The notes beneath the pieces are model-generated. The model ran no database searches and had not been told where the DNA came from. It saw only the letters and a program-made list of their open reading frames with translations. Positions 15,491-23,220 of a DNA stretch of 32,786 nt are shown here, one piece after another. The position numbers were made by a program, and so were the translations under genes. Origin of the DNA: Alphaproteobacteria bacterium (lineage in GTDB: Bacteria > Pseudomonadota > Alphaproteobacteria > CAAHEQ01 > UBA3637); contig SUUS01000013.1 in assembly GCA_015062395.1 (NCBI GenBank), positions 1 to 32,786 of the forward strand, read 5' to 3'. Each line of letters begins with the position of its first letter. The first letter of the stretch is position 1.

Positions 15491-16660
15491 ATGCACAAAA
15501 AAAACACAATTATAAAATTTGTTTCAGAATTACAAAAAGAAAATGAAGATTTATCGAAAACACTTTTAAACTTACTAAAAGATAAAAATCAAAGAAGTGC
15601 ATTTTTAGATACCATTTTAAACAATCCAAGAGATAACAAACAAGCTTATCGTTTATTTAGCAATAGTTTTAAAACGCTAAAAGCGCGTCATAAATGGCAA
15701 GAAAGCTACAACAAAGTTTACTCTGAACACGTTAACAAAATTTTTAAAGATGCCAAACAGCCAGAAGATGTTATAAAATTCTTTCCCAATTTTACACCGT
15801 GGACATTGGAACAAAAGTTTTCTAACATAAAACTTGGAAGTATTCCTGATATTTTTGGAACTGAAACAAATTTTTTATCGTTTGTTTCTCAAATTAACAA
15901 ATCGAGCGCTGTTCGAAATTTTAAAAGAATAAAAAAGTTGGAATGTTCTCTGCCAGAATTTGAAAAAGCATTCCCAGCAGTCAAAAAAATAGATTGGTTT
16001 AATTTTTCAAAACGCTCTGACTTTTTAAGAAACCTACTTAAGGTAAAATGCGCAAAACCTTTTAATGTTGAATTAAACAAACAAAAATTTAAGGTGACAT
16101 TTTTATGTAATCCCTTTTCAAGTAAAATGGTATTCTTAATTACAGCTCCAAACAAAGAAAATTTCATATTAAAAGCGTCACCTTATGCCTTTTTAAATGT
16201 TCGAAATGATCGTGTCAGAAAAGAACATGAAAATATGGCTATCCGTGCAGATTCGACTTATTCAGATGCAATGTTGGAATTTTATCTGAAATTAAATGGC
16301 TGTATCCATACACCAGATATACTTTACTATAACTTCAAACATGAAATTGCACTTTATACTCAAGAAACAGGAAAGCACTTTCACGTTGAAGAAAACAAGA
16401 AAAAGTTTTTAGATTTTTATTCTTTTAATACCAAAATTGTTCCAGATGCGATGCGTTTAGGTGTTTATATTAACGACATCAACGAAGGCAACTTTGTTGT
16501 TTCTGAAAAAGATGGGCAAGTAAAAATAATTGATATTGGACATGCAACTTTTGCAAATCCATTGACACCAGGCATTCCAGGATTAACATTTACTATTGGA
16601 AATCTGTGTGGACAAGATTATATTTCTATTTATGGTGTTTTAGATGTTGAGGATGTATAA
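15491..16660 (+). CDS. Protein-kinase/APH-fold protein of unknown function
   Basis: The 389-residue protein is not one I recognise as a named family. The C-terminal half has kinase-fold signs: a possible ATP-binding Lys in FILKAS (K228), D329-x4-N334 in YINDINEGN (catalytic-loop like, Asp+5=Asn), and D348-x-G350 in IIDIGHA (DFG-like), 14 residues after the Asn as in real kinases. The N-terminal half (1-200) is Lys/Phe-rich and mostly helical. No signal peptide or membrane segment is seen. Only two bases separate it from the PHP-GH77 gene, so the two are very likely cotranscribed and may act on a common carbohydrate. Kinase activity is an inference. Confidence 0.6.
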   Translation: MHKKNTIIKFVSELQKENEDLSKTLLNLLKDKNQRSAFLDTILNNPRDNKQAYRLFSNSFKTLKARHKWQESYNKVYSEHVNKIFKDAKQPEDVIKFFPNFTPWTLEQKFSNIKLGSIPDIFGTETNFLSFVSQINKSSAVRNFKRIKKLECSLPEFEKAFPAVKKIDWFNFSKRSDFLRNLLKVKCAKPFNVELNKQKFKVTFLCNPFSSKMVFLITAPNKENFILKASPYAFLNVRNDRVRKEHENMAIRADSTYSDAMLEFYLKLNGCIHTPDILYYNFKHEIALYTQETGKHFHVEENKKKFLDFYSFNTKIVPDAMRLGVYINDINEGNFVVSEKDGQVKIIDIGHATFANPLTPGIPGLTFTIGNLCGQDYISIYGVLDVEDV

Positions 16661-16662
16661 TA

Positions 16663-19290
16663 ATGTTTGATGAATCCTACTTAAAAAAGTTAGCAAAAGG
16701 TTTGAATATAAACGATATTAAATCCTTATCCGTTATTATGGGACCTGAAGAATTAAAAGAACGGATAAAGAATTTAACTCTCTCTGATTTTGATGATGGA
16801 AAAACTTTAATATCATTGCATTCTCATACAAACGCATCGGACGGACAACTTAAACCAGAAGATTACTTAAAAAACGCCATTCAATTTAAAGAAGAATATG
16901 GTTATAAAGAATTAATTTTGGCAATTACTGATCACGATTCAATTGACGCTCTTTTACCTGCGTTAAAAGATGCTCAAAAAAATTACAAAAAATACAAAAA
17001 CATTCGATTGGTTCTAGGATGTGAATTAAGTTTATCTTATTTTGATGAAAAACTTCGCAGACCTGTTGATTTTGAAATGCTGCATTATGGAATAAATCCG
17101 TTTGATAAAAAATATGATAAATTTTTAAAAAATGCAAAAAAAAGAAAACTAAACGCATTTCCAGAGATTTTTAGTTTTTTTGAAAATCGCTATCCTAGTG
17201 CCAATATAAATTTAGAAGATTTTTTAATAAATTTTCCTAAAAACAAATTTGGTTTTGGTTGTTATGCAGCGTATGATGCCCCTCGTTATATCTGTCAACG
17301 GGTAAACAATCCAGCTGAAGATGAATTTATTTGGGATTATTTCAGACGTCTGGGAAGTCCTTTTTCAGAACTGTCTCAACACCCCTTTTGGTTTTCAGTT
17401 GATGAAGTTATCGAAAATTTCAAAAAACATCAATTTGGATTTTTAAGTATTGCACATCCATATAGAATTCAGCTAGAAGGAAAAGTTCAAGAAAATGGAA
17501 CGGATTTTTTAAATCGCTTTTTCTCCGTTTTAAAAGAAAAAGGTGTTGAAGGTTTAGAAACATTTTACATGAATTTACATCAACCACTATCTTCATCTTT
17601 GGATAGAATGCTTGAAAATAATTATCCATTAAATGATACTGATAAATGGGTGAAAACCATTTTAGATTTTGCAAAAAATAATCAAATGATCCAAACGGGT
17701 GGAACAGATTCTCATACTGATTTTTTAGCTGGGCGAAAACGAAAAATCGTAAAAGAATTAACAAAAATGCTCCAGCAATTTAAGCCTCTTATTCAAGCAG
17801 GGTATAATGTTTTAGATAAAGAAGTGACGTTGGGACTTCCTGCACCTTGTATGCCTGCCAAAAGCGCATATGAAAACACAGGAATTGGTTCTTCTTATGG
17901 ATGTGGAGCGAAAAGAATAGATGACTTTTTCGGTGGTTTATTTGATAAAATACAACTAGGCCCGATGGGTAAAACAAATTCAAAGTCGAAACATTCCCCT
18001 TATGTTTCCTCGTCAAAAGCCAATCCATTTTTCATTCCGTTGGAAAAATTGGTTAAAGACAACCTCCTGACTGAAAAAACGCTTTATTCAATCTATGATA
18101 TTCAAAAATCAGATACAGAAATTGATTTTGATTTAGTGGAAAAAGCATACGATAAAGCATTAAAAGAAGCTTATCAAAAGTCTAAAACCAACCTTTCTTT
18201 TGATGACTTCATAGAACAACTTGCGAACAAATATCAATCAGAAAACGCTGTTAAATATATCGCTGACTTGCAAGTTCACATTCCATCTGATACGGAAGGA
18301 CTAACAGAAGACTTGTTTTTAAAGGGCTTTTCTTTGGGTGCGCCAGGCGATGATTTTTCACCCAAGCCACGTAATTGGGGCTTTAAAGTTTTTAATCCTA
18401 ACTTATTATTCGACAACGATGGCAATTTAGGTCCTGCAGGTAAAGTTTGGTATAACATCATAGACAAGACTATGAAAAACGCAAAAGGTGGATTGCGTGT
18501 TGATCATTATATCGGATTCGTAAATCCGTTTGTCATTAACGATGAAAATCCTGATATTTGTGGTCGATTATACAGTTCTCCTCATATATCTGAACTGTCC
18601 GATTTTGTTAAAACTGATTTTTCAAATATAACAAAGAAAATTTTGCTTGATGCAGCCCAAAAGAACGGATTAACATACAGTGATATTTACGTCGAAGATG
18701 TCGGAAAACGCCCTGAACAACTTGATAATGTAATGCAAGAATGTCATTTAGGACGTTTACTTATTTCGCAATTTTGGGAACCGACAAACTATAATCACAT
18801 GTATCATTTCGCAAAGGCTCAAAAAACAGATGTAGCATGTTTGGATACACATGATTTGCCATCGATTCATAGTTTCTTTGAAAATATGCCTGATTACAAA
18901 AAAGGCGAATTTGCTTGGCATTTAGCGCAAGACTTACGCTTTAACTATAACGACGATTTAAAATCCACATCACAACTAACACGTATGATGTGGGGGGCAT
19001 TACTGGCCTGCCCAGCAAAACGAGTTCAAGCATTTTTTACCAGTTGGACGGGTCAGAAAGGAAGATACAATCAATCAGGCAATCCAATAAAATGGAAGCT
19101 CCGTTGTGATGTTAATTTCGATAAATTATATTTTGAAAATTTAGCAAAAGGTATTGCCTATAACCCATTTGATGCTATTGCTTTGGCTATTTACGCAAGA
19201 GGCGATGAGTTTTATCATCAAAATGAAGCCCTTGTTCATCAATTAAGAAAGGCTGAAGAAGAAATTTTAAATTTAGCAAAACAATTATAA
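16663..19290 (+). CDS. PHP domain - GH77 4-alpha-glucanotransferase-like fusion
   Basis: The 875-residue protein joins two enzymes. Residues about 45-370 are a PHP phosphoesterase domain: H53-S-H55 with D60 in SLHSHTNASDG, D90-H91-D92 in ITDHDS, E121, H265 in AHPY, and D349-S-H351 in GGTDSH. Residues about 385-875 match GH77 (MalQ): a QLGPM start with SPYVSSSKANPFFIPLE, SLGAPGDDFSPKPRNWG, then nucleophile D614 in LRVDHYIGF, acid/base E678 in VEDVG and third carboxylate D731 in DTHDLPS. All three GH77 catalytic residues are kept. MalQ transfers alpha-1,4-glucan segments. I do not know a described PHP-GH77 fusion; the PHP half may hydrolyse a sugar phosphate or nucleotide. ATG follows TAATA of the preceding gene. 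Confidence 0.8.
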   Translation: MFDESYLKKLAKGLNINDIKSLSVIMGPEELKERIKNLTLSDFDDGKTLISLHSHTNASDGQLKPEDYLKNAIQFKEEYGYKELILAITDHDSIDALLPALKDAQKNYKKYKNIRLVLGCELSLSYFDEKLRRPVDFEMLHYGINPFDKKYDKFLKNAKKRKLNAFPEIFSFFENRYPSANINLEDFLINFPKNKFGFGCYAAYDAPRYICQRVNNPAEDEFIWDYFRRLGSPFSELSQHPFWFSVDEVIENFKKHQFGFLSIAHPYRIQLEGKVQENGTDFLNRFFSVLKEKGVEGLETFYMNLHQPLSSSLDRMLENNYPLNDTDKWVKTILDFAKNNQMIQTGGTDSHTDFLAGRKRKIVKELTKMLQQFKPLIQAGYNVLDKEVTLGLPAPCMPAKSAYENTGIGSSYGCGAKRIDDFFGGLFDKIQLGPMGKTNSKSKHSPYVSSSKANPFFIPLEKLVKDNLLTEKTLYSIYDIQKSDTEIDFDLVEKAYDKALKEAYQKSKTNLSFDDFIEQLANKYQSENAVKYIADLQVHIPSDTEGLTEDLFLKGFSLGAPGDDFSPKPRNWGFKVFNPNLLFDNDGNLGPAGKVWYNIIDKTMKNAKGGLRVDHYIGFVNPFVINDENPDICGRLYSSPHISELSDFVKTDFSNITKKILLDAAQKNGLTYSDIYVEDVGKRPEQLDNVMQECHLGRLLISQFWEPTNYNHMYHFAKAQKTDVACLDTHDLPSIHSFFENMPDYKKGEFAWHLAQDLRFNYNDDLKSTSQLTRMMWGALLACPAKRVQAFFTSWTGQKGRYNQSGNPIKWKLRCDVNFDKLYFENLAKGIAYNPFDAIALAIYARGDEFYHQNEALVHQLRKAEEEILNLAKQL

Positions 19291-19304
19291 AAAGGATGAC
19301 GTTT

Positions 19305-19793
19305 ATGATAACAGAAGACATTTGGTATCCCAAAAGAAAAATTATTTCTTTAGACAAAGCAAAACAGATAATTTTTGAATTAAAAAAAGACGGGAAAAAA
19401 GTAGGTTTTACCAATGGTTGTTTTGACTGTTGTCATTTGGGACATTTAAGTTCTTTTTTACAAGCTAAACAACACTGCGACATTTTAGTCGTTGGCGTTA
19501 ATTCTGACGCTTGTGTCAAAAGTTATAAAGGAGAAAATCGCCCAATTCAAGACGAAAAAACACGCGCGATGTTATTGGCATGTTTAGAATTTATAGATTT
19601 TGTTATTATTTTCGATGACAGAACGGCTCTACCACTGGTTGAAGCGTTAAAGCCTGATATTATTGCTAAAGAAGGATATTCTTTAGATAAATGGCCTGAA
19701 GGACAATTTGTCCAAAGCTATGGAGGACAAGCTATTACATTAGAACGAATTGATGGATATTCAACTTCTGAACTAATAAAAAAAATGCAGTAA
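19305..19793 (+). CDS. HldE/RfaE C-terminal-type sugar-phosphate nucleotidyltransferase
   Basis: The 162-residue protein has the cytidylyltransferase-fold signature GFTNGCFDCCHLGHLSSF (HxGH class), VGVNSDACVKSYKGENRPI and the closing GYSTSELIKK, all typical of the C-terminal (adenylyltransferase) domain of HldE, which makes ADP-heptose. It stands alone without the N-terminal kinase domain, as HldC proteins do. Start 19305 is preferred over 19296 because AAAAGG is well spaced for it. No GmhA or sugar kinase is in the window, so ADP-heptose as the real product is not proven; another nucleotide sugar or a glycerol-phosphate-type substrate is possible. Confidence 0.8.
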   Translation: MITEDIWYPKRKIISLDKAKQIIFELKKDGKKVGFTNGCFDCCHLGHLSSFLQAKQHCDILVVGVNSDACVKSYKGENRPIQDEKTRAMLLACLEFIDFVIIFDDRTALPLVEALKPDIIAKEGYSLDKWPEGQFVQSYGGQAITLERIDGYSTSELIKKMQ

Positions 19794-19809
19794 TTGGTAG
19801 GGATATTTT

Positions 19810-20274
19810 ATGCAAAAAGCGTTATTTTTAGACCGTGATGGTACGATTAATGTTGATTATGGATACGTTTACCAAATCGAAAAATTTGAATTGATTGATG
19901 GAATTATTGAGCTATGCCAAAAGGCTCAAGAAAAAGGATATTTAATTATCGTTATAACTAATCAGTCTGGAATTGAGCGTGGTTATTATACATTGGATGA
20001 TTTTAACAAACTAACACAACATATGATAAGCATTTTTAAAGAGCAAAACATTAAAATCCACGATGTTTTCTATTGTCCTAGCTTAAATAGTCCAGACAGA
20101 AAACCAAATCCAGGTATGTTTTTAAAAGCAAAAGAAAAGTACAATATAGATATGAATGCATCCATTTCAGTCGGAGATAAAACAACGGATATTCAAGCTG
20201 CTCAAAAAGCTGGCATAAGCAAAAACTTTTTACTAACCGAAAAAAATTATTCTTCAATTATAGATGCTCTTTAA
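19810..20274 (+). CDS. HAD-family phosphatase, GmhB/HisB-N-like
   Basis: The 154-residue protein has the HAD motifs: I FLDRDGTINVDYGY (nucleophile D8, acid/base D10), II ITNQSG, III Lys in RKPNPGM, and IV SVGDKTTDIQAA. This layout is that of GmhB (heptose-1,7-bisphosphate phosphatase) and HisB N-domain. Both normally carry a zinc loop with three Cys and one His before the RKP motif. Here the loop reads FYCPSLNSPDRKP with a single Cys, so zinc binding is probably lost. It follows the HldE-like gene by 16 bases in the same operon, supporting a role in nucleotide-sugar synthesis. Confidence 0.8.
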   Translation: MQKALFLDRDGTINVDYGYVYQIEKFELIDGIIELCQKAQEKGYLIIVITNQSGIERGYYTLDDFNKLTQHMISIFKEQNIKIHDVFYCPSLNSPDRKPNPGMFLKAKEKYNIDMNASISVGDKTTDIQAAQKAGISKNFLLTEKNYSSIIDAL

Positions 20275-20279
20275 TTTTT

Positions 20280-21308
20280 TTACATCTCTTTACCTTGAGA
20301 CAAAAGACGATTTCTTTGCCGTTCTTGAGCCAAAGCCATACTCATACAATCTCTGGCAAAATCCATAATTTTAGGGAACCTTTCATTATCCCAAAAATCT
20401 TCAAATTTTCCCAGCTCTCCAACTTGTTGGCTCAAAGAATGTTGCCATTCCTCTTTACAGTAATCTTTTAAAGATTTTCCTTCTGAATTTGGTGTTGTCA
20501 ACAACGTTTCATCCAAATTAAGTGGTAAATTTTTAAATCTAAATTTACCTATCATCGCTTCTCCGATTTCAAGCTTTTTAGATTGAATATCTGGATGAGC
20601 ATACAATATATGCAAATCATATAAATCACGAGGAGAACAACGTTCAAATAAAGAACGAACTTTTTCTGCAAACATCCCTTGTAAAGAATAGCAACGCGTT
20701 CTTAAATTCTTTTCTTTTTCGTTGTCTGATGGATATGGATGATAAATTGCCTCCAAGGATGGTTCATAAACAACTTTTTCATCAGCAGTAATATCTATCT
20801 TTAAATTTGGAGGAGATAATGGTTCAAATTTCTTTCCCTTTGCTTCTGCTTTTTGTCGCAAAACTTCCAGTCCATGCAAATAAAGTGGTCCACGATAACG
20901 AAGCCCTGCTCTGGAATTTGTTTTTTCCTGTTTTGGATTAAAATGCATTGGAAATGAAAGATCTTCCAAAATCAATCCATGTTCTTTTTCCAAATAATCG
21001 GCCACTTGCGAAAAAGCTTCTATCAATTTATCCGTACTCATTAATCGCTTTGAAATCGTCAAATCAATATCGGAAGAAAATCTTCCTTGAGTGAAATAAG
21101 GATCCAACGTTTTAGCATCTTTTGGTCTTTCAAAAAAAGTAAAACACTTATGAACACATGTTCCACCTTTGAAAATAACATCATCTTTTGTCTTTTCACA
21201 TTTCGATAAAGCATCCAAAATCAATCCCATCACATAATCTCGTTCCAAACGTTCTGCTTTTATATGTGCTTTTTTTGCAATTTTAATAAGTACTGATGCA
21301 TCTATCAT
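20280..21308 (-). CDS. AbiEii/AbiGii-type nucleotidyltransferase toxin
   Basis: The 342-residue protein, counted from the ATG at 21308, has the type IV toxin motifs: IFKGGTCVHKCF (GGT at 48-50), RFSSDIDLTI (D80, D82), NLKIDITADE with a further Asp, and PRDLYDLHIL. AbiEii proteins are nucleotidyltransferases; relatives add nucleotides to tRNA 3' ends and stop translation. The longer frame up to 21479 would overlap the antitoxin gene deeply. The ATG at 21308 gives the usual 4-base ATGA overlap with the antitoxin, so it is chosen. Its real target is not shown by sequence. Confidence 0.88.
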   Translation of the reverse strand: MIDASVLIKIAKKAHIKAERLERDYVMGLILDALSKCEKTKDDVIFKGGTCVHKCFTFFERPKDAKTLDPYFTQGRFSSDIDLTISKRLMSTDKLIEAFSQVADYLEKEHGLILEDLSFPMHFNPKQEKTNSRAGLRYRGPLYLHGLEVLRQKAEAKGKKFEPLSPPNLKIDITADEKVVYEPSLEAIYHPYPSDNEKEKNLRTRCYSLQGMFAEKVRSLFERCSPRDLYDLHILYAHPDIQSKKLEIGEAMIGKFRFKNLPLNLDETLLTTPNSEGKSLKDYCKEEWQHSLSQQVGELGKFEDFWDNERFPKIMDFARDCMSMALAQERQRNRLLSQGKEM

Positions 21309-21757
21309 TTTTCTGATTCCTGTATTAATTTTAAAATATGAGAAACTTTTTGAGGCGCTAAAATCTGCTTTGCATATTTCAACAACAAAGATGGATTGTA
21401 TAAAGGGCTTTCTGCATATATCGAAAAAATATAATCGACTTGTCGCTCTCCACCAGCCCATTGTGGAAATGCGAAACAATCTGTCATTGTTTTAGTTGGG
21501 GAAGAAACATAAAAACCACCCTCTTCTTCAGCTTGGAGTTTAATATCAAAGAAAAAAGTCTCTGGAACTTTTTTTATCCGTACATTCAAATCGCATATCG
21601 TTTTAGTTGTTTCTTGCGTCTTTGAAAACAGGATGACATCTCTGGGTAATTCATCAATAATTTCCCAAAATTCTGCAGCACTCCACGAAGCTAGATAGCA
21701 ATCAGGACATTCCTTTGCTATTTCGATATAGGGATTTTCATACAAAACATCTGTCAT
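21305..21757 (-). CDS. AbiEi-like antitoxin without N-terminal HTH
   Basis: The 150-residue protein has the AbiEi core: YLASWSAAEFWEI (like SxWSALExWGL), a beta-rich middle and SPTKTMTDCF (the S.EKTxxDC motif). AbiEi antitoxins usually start with a winged helix-turn-helix of about 60 residues that represses the operon. Here the protein begins almost directly at the core. AAGGAG lies eight bases before ATG 21757, and no HTH-like frame is seen upstream to 21900, so this seems to be its natural start. Regulation of the pair must then differ. The gene overlaps the toxin by ATGA. Confidence 0.8.
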   Translation of the reverse strand: MTDVLYENPYIEIAKECPDCYLASWSAAEFWEIIDELPRDVILFSKTQETTKTICDLNVRIKKVPETFFFDIKLQAEEEGGFYVSSPTKTMTDCFAFPQWAGGERQVDYIFSIYAESPLYNPSLLLKYAKQILAPQKVSHILKLIQESEK

Positions 21758-21857
21758 CAAAATAACTCCTTCTTCTTTATTCTATCACAAAAATTAAAAA
21801 AATCCAGCTTTTTATAATAAATATCACATAAAAACGAAACTTTTCGGTCAAAAAACA

Positions 21858-21886
21858 TTGACACCCCAAACAACATACTATATTAT
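21858..21886 (+). promoter_or_regulatory. Predicted promoter of the small membrane protein-SPFH operon
   Basis: TTGACA (21858-21863) and TATTAT (21881-21886) are 17 bases apart, 21 bases before the first gene. Confidence 0.65.
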
Positions 21887-21907
21887 GAAAACGAAAGGAG
21901 TTTTTCT

Positions 21908-22102
21908 ATGTCTATTTTATTATTAAGATTTCTTGCTATTTTTTACGTAGTCGGTATTTTGGTTTTAATTGTATCCCTTTGTTCCAAAGCGATTGTAGAG
22001 AAAAAGAAAACTTTGTTAGGTTTATTCTTGTTTCCTATTTTGCTTTTTACAAAGGAAGGTCGTTCTTTTTTAAACAAAATTATTAAGGAGGATTCTAAAT
22101 GA
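21908..22102 (+). CDS. Small membrane protein upstream of the SPFH gene
   Basis: The 64-residue product has one long hydrophobic stretch (residues 3-28), a Lys-rich turn (EKKKT) and a second hydrophobic run (36-47), ending charged. Two membrane segments are likely, or a hairpin with a cytoplasmic tail. AAAGGAG stands before the ATG and its end overlaps the SPFH gene by ATGA, so it is probably a partner of that protein. No named family is recognised. Confidence 0.7.
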   Translation: MSILLLRFLAIFYVVGILVLIVSLCSKAIVEKKKTLLGLFLFPILLFTKEGRSFLNKIIKEDSK

Positions 22103-22983
22103 ATAAAAAAATTATCATTGGTGGTTTAGTCGCATTATTATTGTGTTCTGTTTCTTTTATGGGATTTGAACAAGTCAATGCTGGGCATCGTGGCATTAAG
22201 TTGGTTTGGGGAAAAGTTGTATCAGAATCTTTGCCCGAAGGATTGTATTTTTACAATCCAATCAGCACCAATTTGGTGACAATGGATACACGTTTACAAA
22301 AACTGACCACCAAATTAGAAACCTACACAAAAGATATTCAACAAACGACTATGCATATTACGATTAACTATTACATAGATCCAAACAATGTTCATATTTT
22401 ATACCAGCGTATTGGTCAAGAGTATGTATCAACCTTGATTGGACCTGCTTTGTTTAGCTCTGTCAAAGACGTAGTCGGTAAAGTAGAAGCAGATAAATTT
22501 ATTAACAACCGAGAAGTTGTCACAGAAGAAATAAAACAAAAATTATCTGCTGCATTAGAAGGTACTCATGTTGTTGTTCAAAGCATTGCTATTGAAGATA
22601 TCGCTTTTTCTGTAGCATTTGAAGCTGCTATTGAAGCAAAACAAATCGCTACACAGGAAGCTATAAAATCCCAAAATGAAACAGTACGTGTAGAAGAAGA
22701 AGGAAAACAACAAGTCATTAAGGCTCGTGCTGAATCAGATTCTAAAAAAGCTCAATCCGATGCTGATGCATATGCTATTGAAGTGGAATCTAAAGCGAAA
22801 GCCGAAGCTATTCGTCAAATGGGATTAGCTGAAGCTGAAGCAATCCGAGAAAAATCTAAAGCTTTAGCCCAAAATGCCAAGTTAGTAGAATTAACAAAAG
22901 CTGAAAAGTGGAATGGTGAATTACCTCAAAACATTTATGGTTCAGCCCCTGTTCCGTTTTTAGATATATCAAAACAAGATTAA
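22099..22983 (+). CDS. SPFH/prohibitin-family membrane protein
   Basis: The 294-residue protein has an N-terminal membrane anchor (about 4-22), then an SPFH domain (GHRGIKLVWGKVVSESLPEG, about 29-48, and the TMHITINYYID strand), and a long Ala/Glu/Lys-rich coiled coil (about 175-265). The order matches prohibitins and HflC/HflK-like scaffold proteins, which form large membrane rings and modulate FtsH or membrane domains. It is not clearly HflK or HflC, so no symbol is given. A strong terminator follows. Confidence 0.88.
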   Translation: MNKKIIIGGLVALLLCSVSFMGFEQVNAGHRGIKLVWGKVVSESLPEGLYFYNPISTNLVTMDTRLQKLTTKLETYTKDIQQTTMHITINYYIDPNNVHILYQRIGQEYVSTLIGPALFSSVKDVVGKVEADKFINNREVVTEEIKQKLSAALEGTHVVVQSIAIEDIAFSVAFEAAIEAKQIATQEAIKSQNETVRVEEEGKQQVIKARAESDSKKAQSDADAYAIEVESKAKAEAIRQMGLAEAEAIREKSKALAQNAKLVELTKAEKWNGELPQNIYGSAPVPFLDISKQD

Positions 22984-22990
22984 AATTGTT

Positions 22991-23021
22991 AAAAGCCACT
23001 CTGATTAGAGTGGCTTTTTTG
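22991..23021 (+). terminator. Rho-independent terminator of the SPFH operon
   Basis: AAAAGCCACTCT (22991-23002) and AGAGTGGCTTTT (23007-23018) form a 12-bp stem with loop GATT and a T run. Confidence 0.92.
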
Positions 23022-23027
23022 TAATAA

Positions 23028-23054
23028 AAAAACCGCCCTAACGGACGGCTTTTA
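23028..23054 (-). terminator. Terminator of tRNA-fMet
   Basis: CCGCCC and GGACGG (with one mismatch) enclose TAAC. Read on the minus strand, the hairpin is followed by TTTTTTT, directly downstream of the tRNA. Confidence 0.7.
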
Positions 23055-23060
23055 TTTTAT

Positions 23061-23138
<78 letters not shown>

Positions 23139-23167
23139 ATAAGGAATCTTAATCAAAAGATATTTAC

Positions 23168-23195
23168 ATTATAATCATAAAAAAATTATTGTCAA
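23168..23195 (-). promoter_or_regulatory. Predicted promoter of tRNA-fMet
   Basis: On the minus strand TTGACA (23195-23190) and TATAAT (23173-23168) match the consensus, 16 bases apart, about 30 bases before the tRNA. Confidence 0.8.
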
Positions 23196-23220
23196 CACTT
23201 TTTTTATTTTTTTAAAAAAT

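Noticed and set aside
21309-21479. 57-residue upstream extension of the AbiEii-like toxin
   Set aside because: It would overlap the antitoxin gene deeply; the ATG at 21308 gives the usual 4-base overlap and the normal N-terminus.
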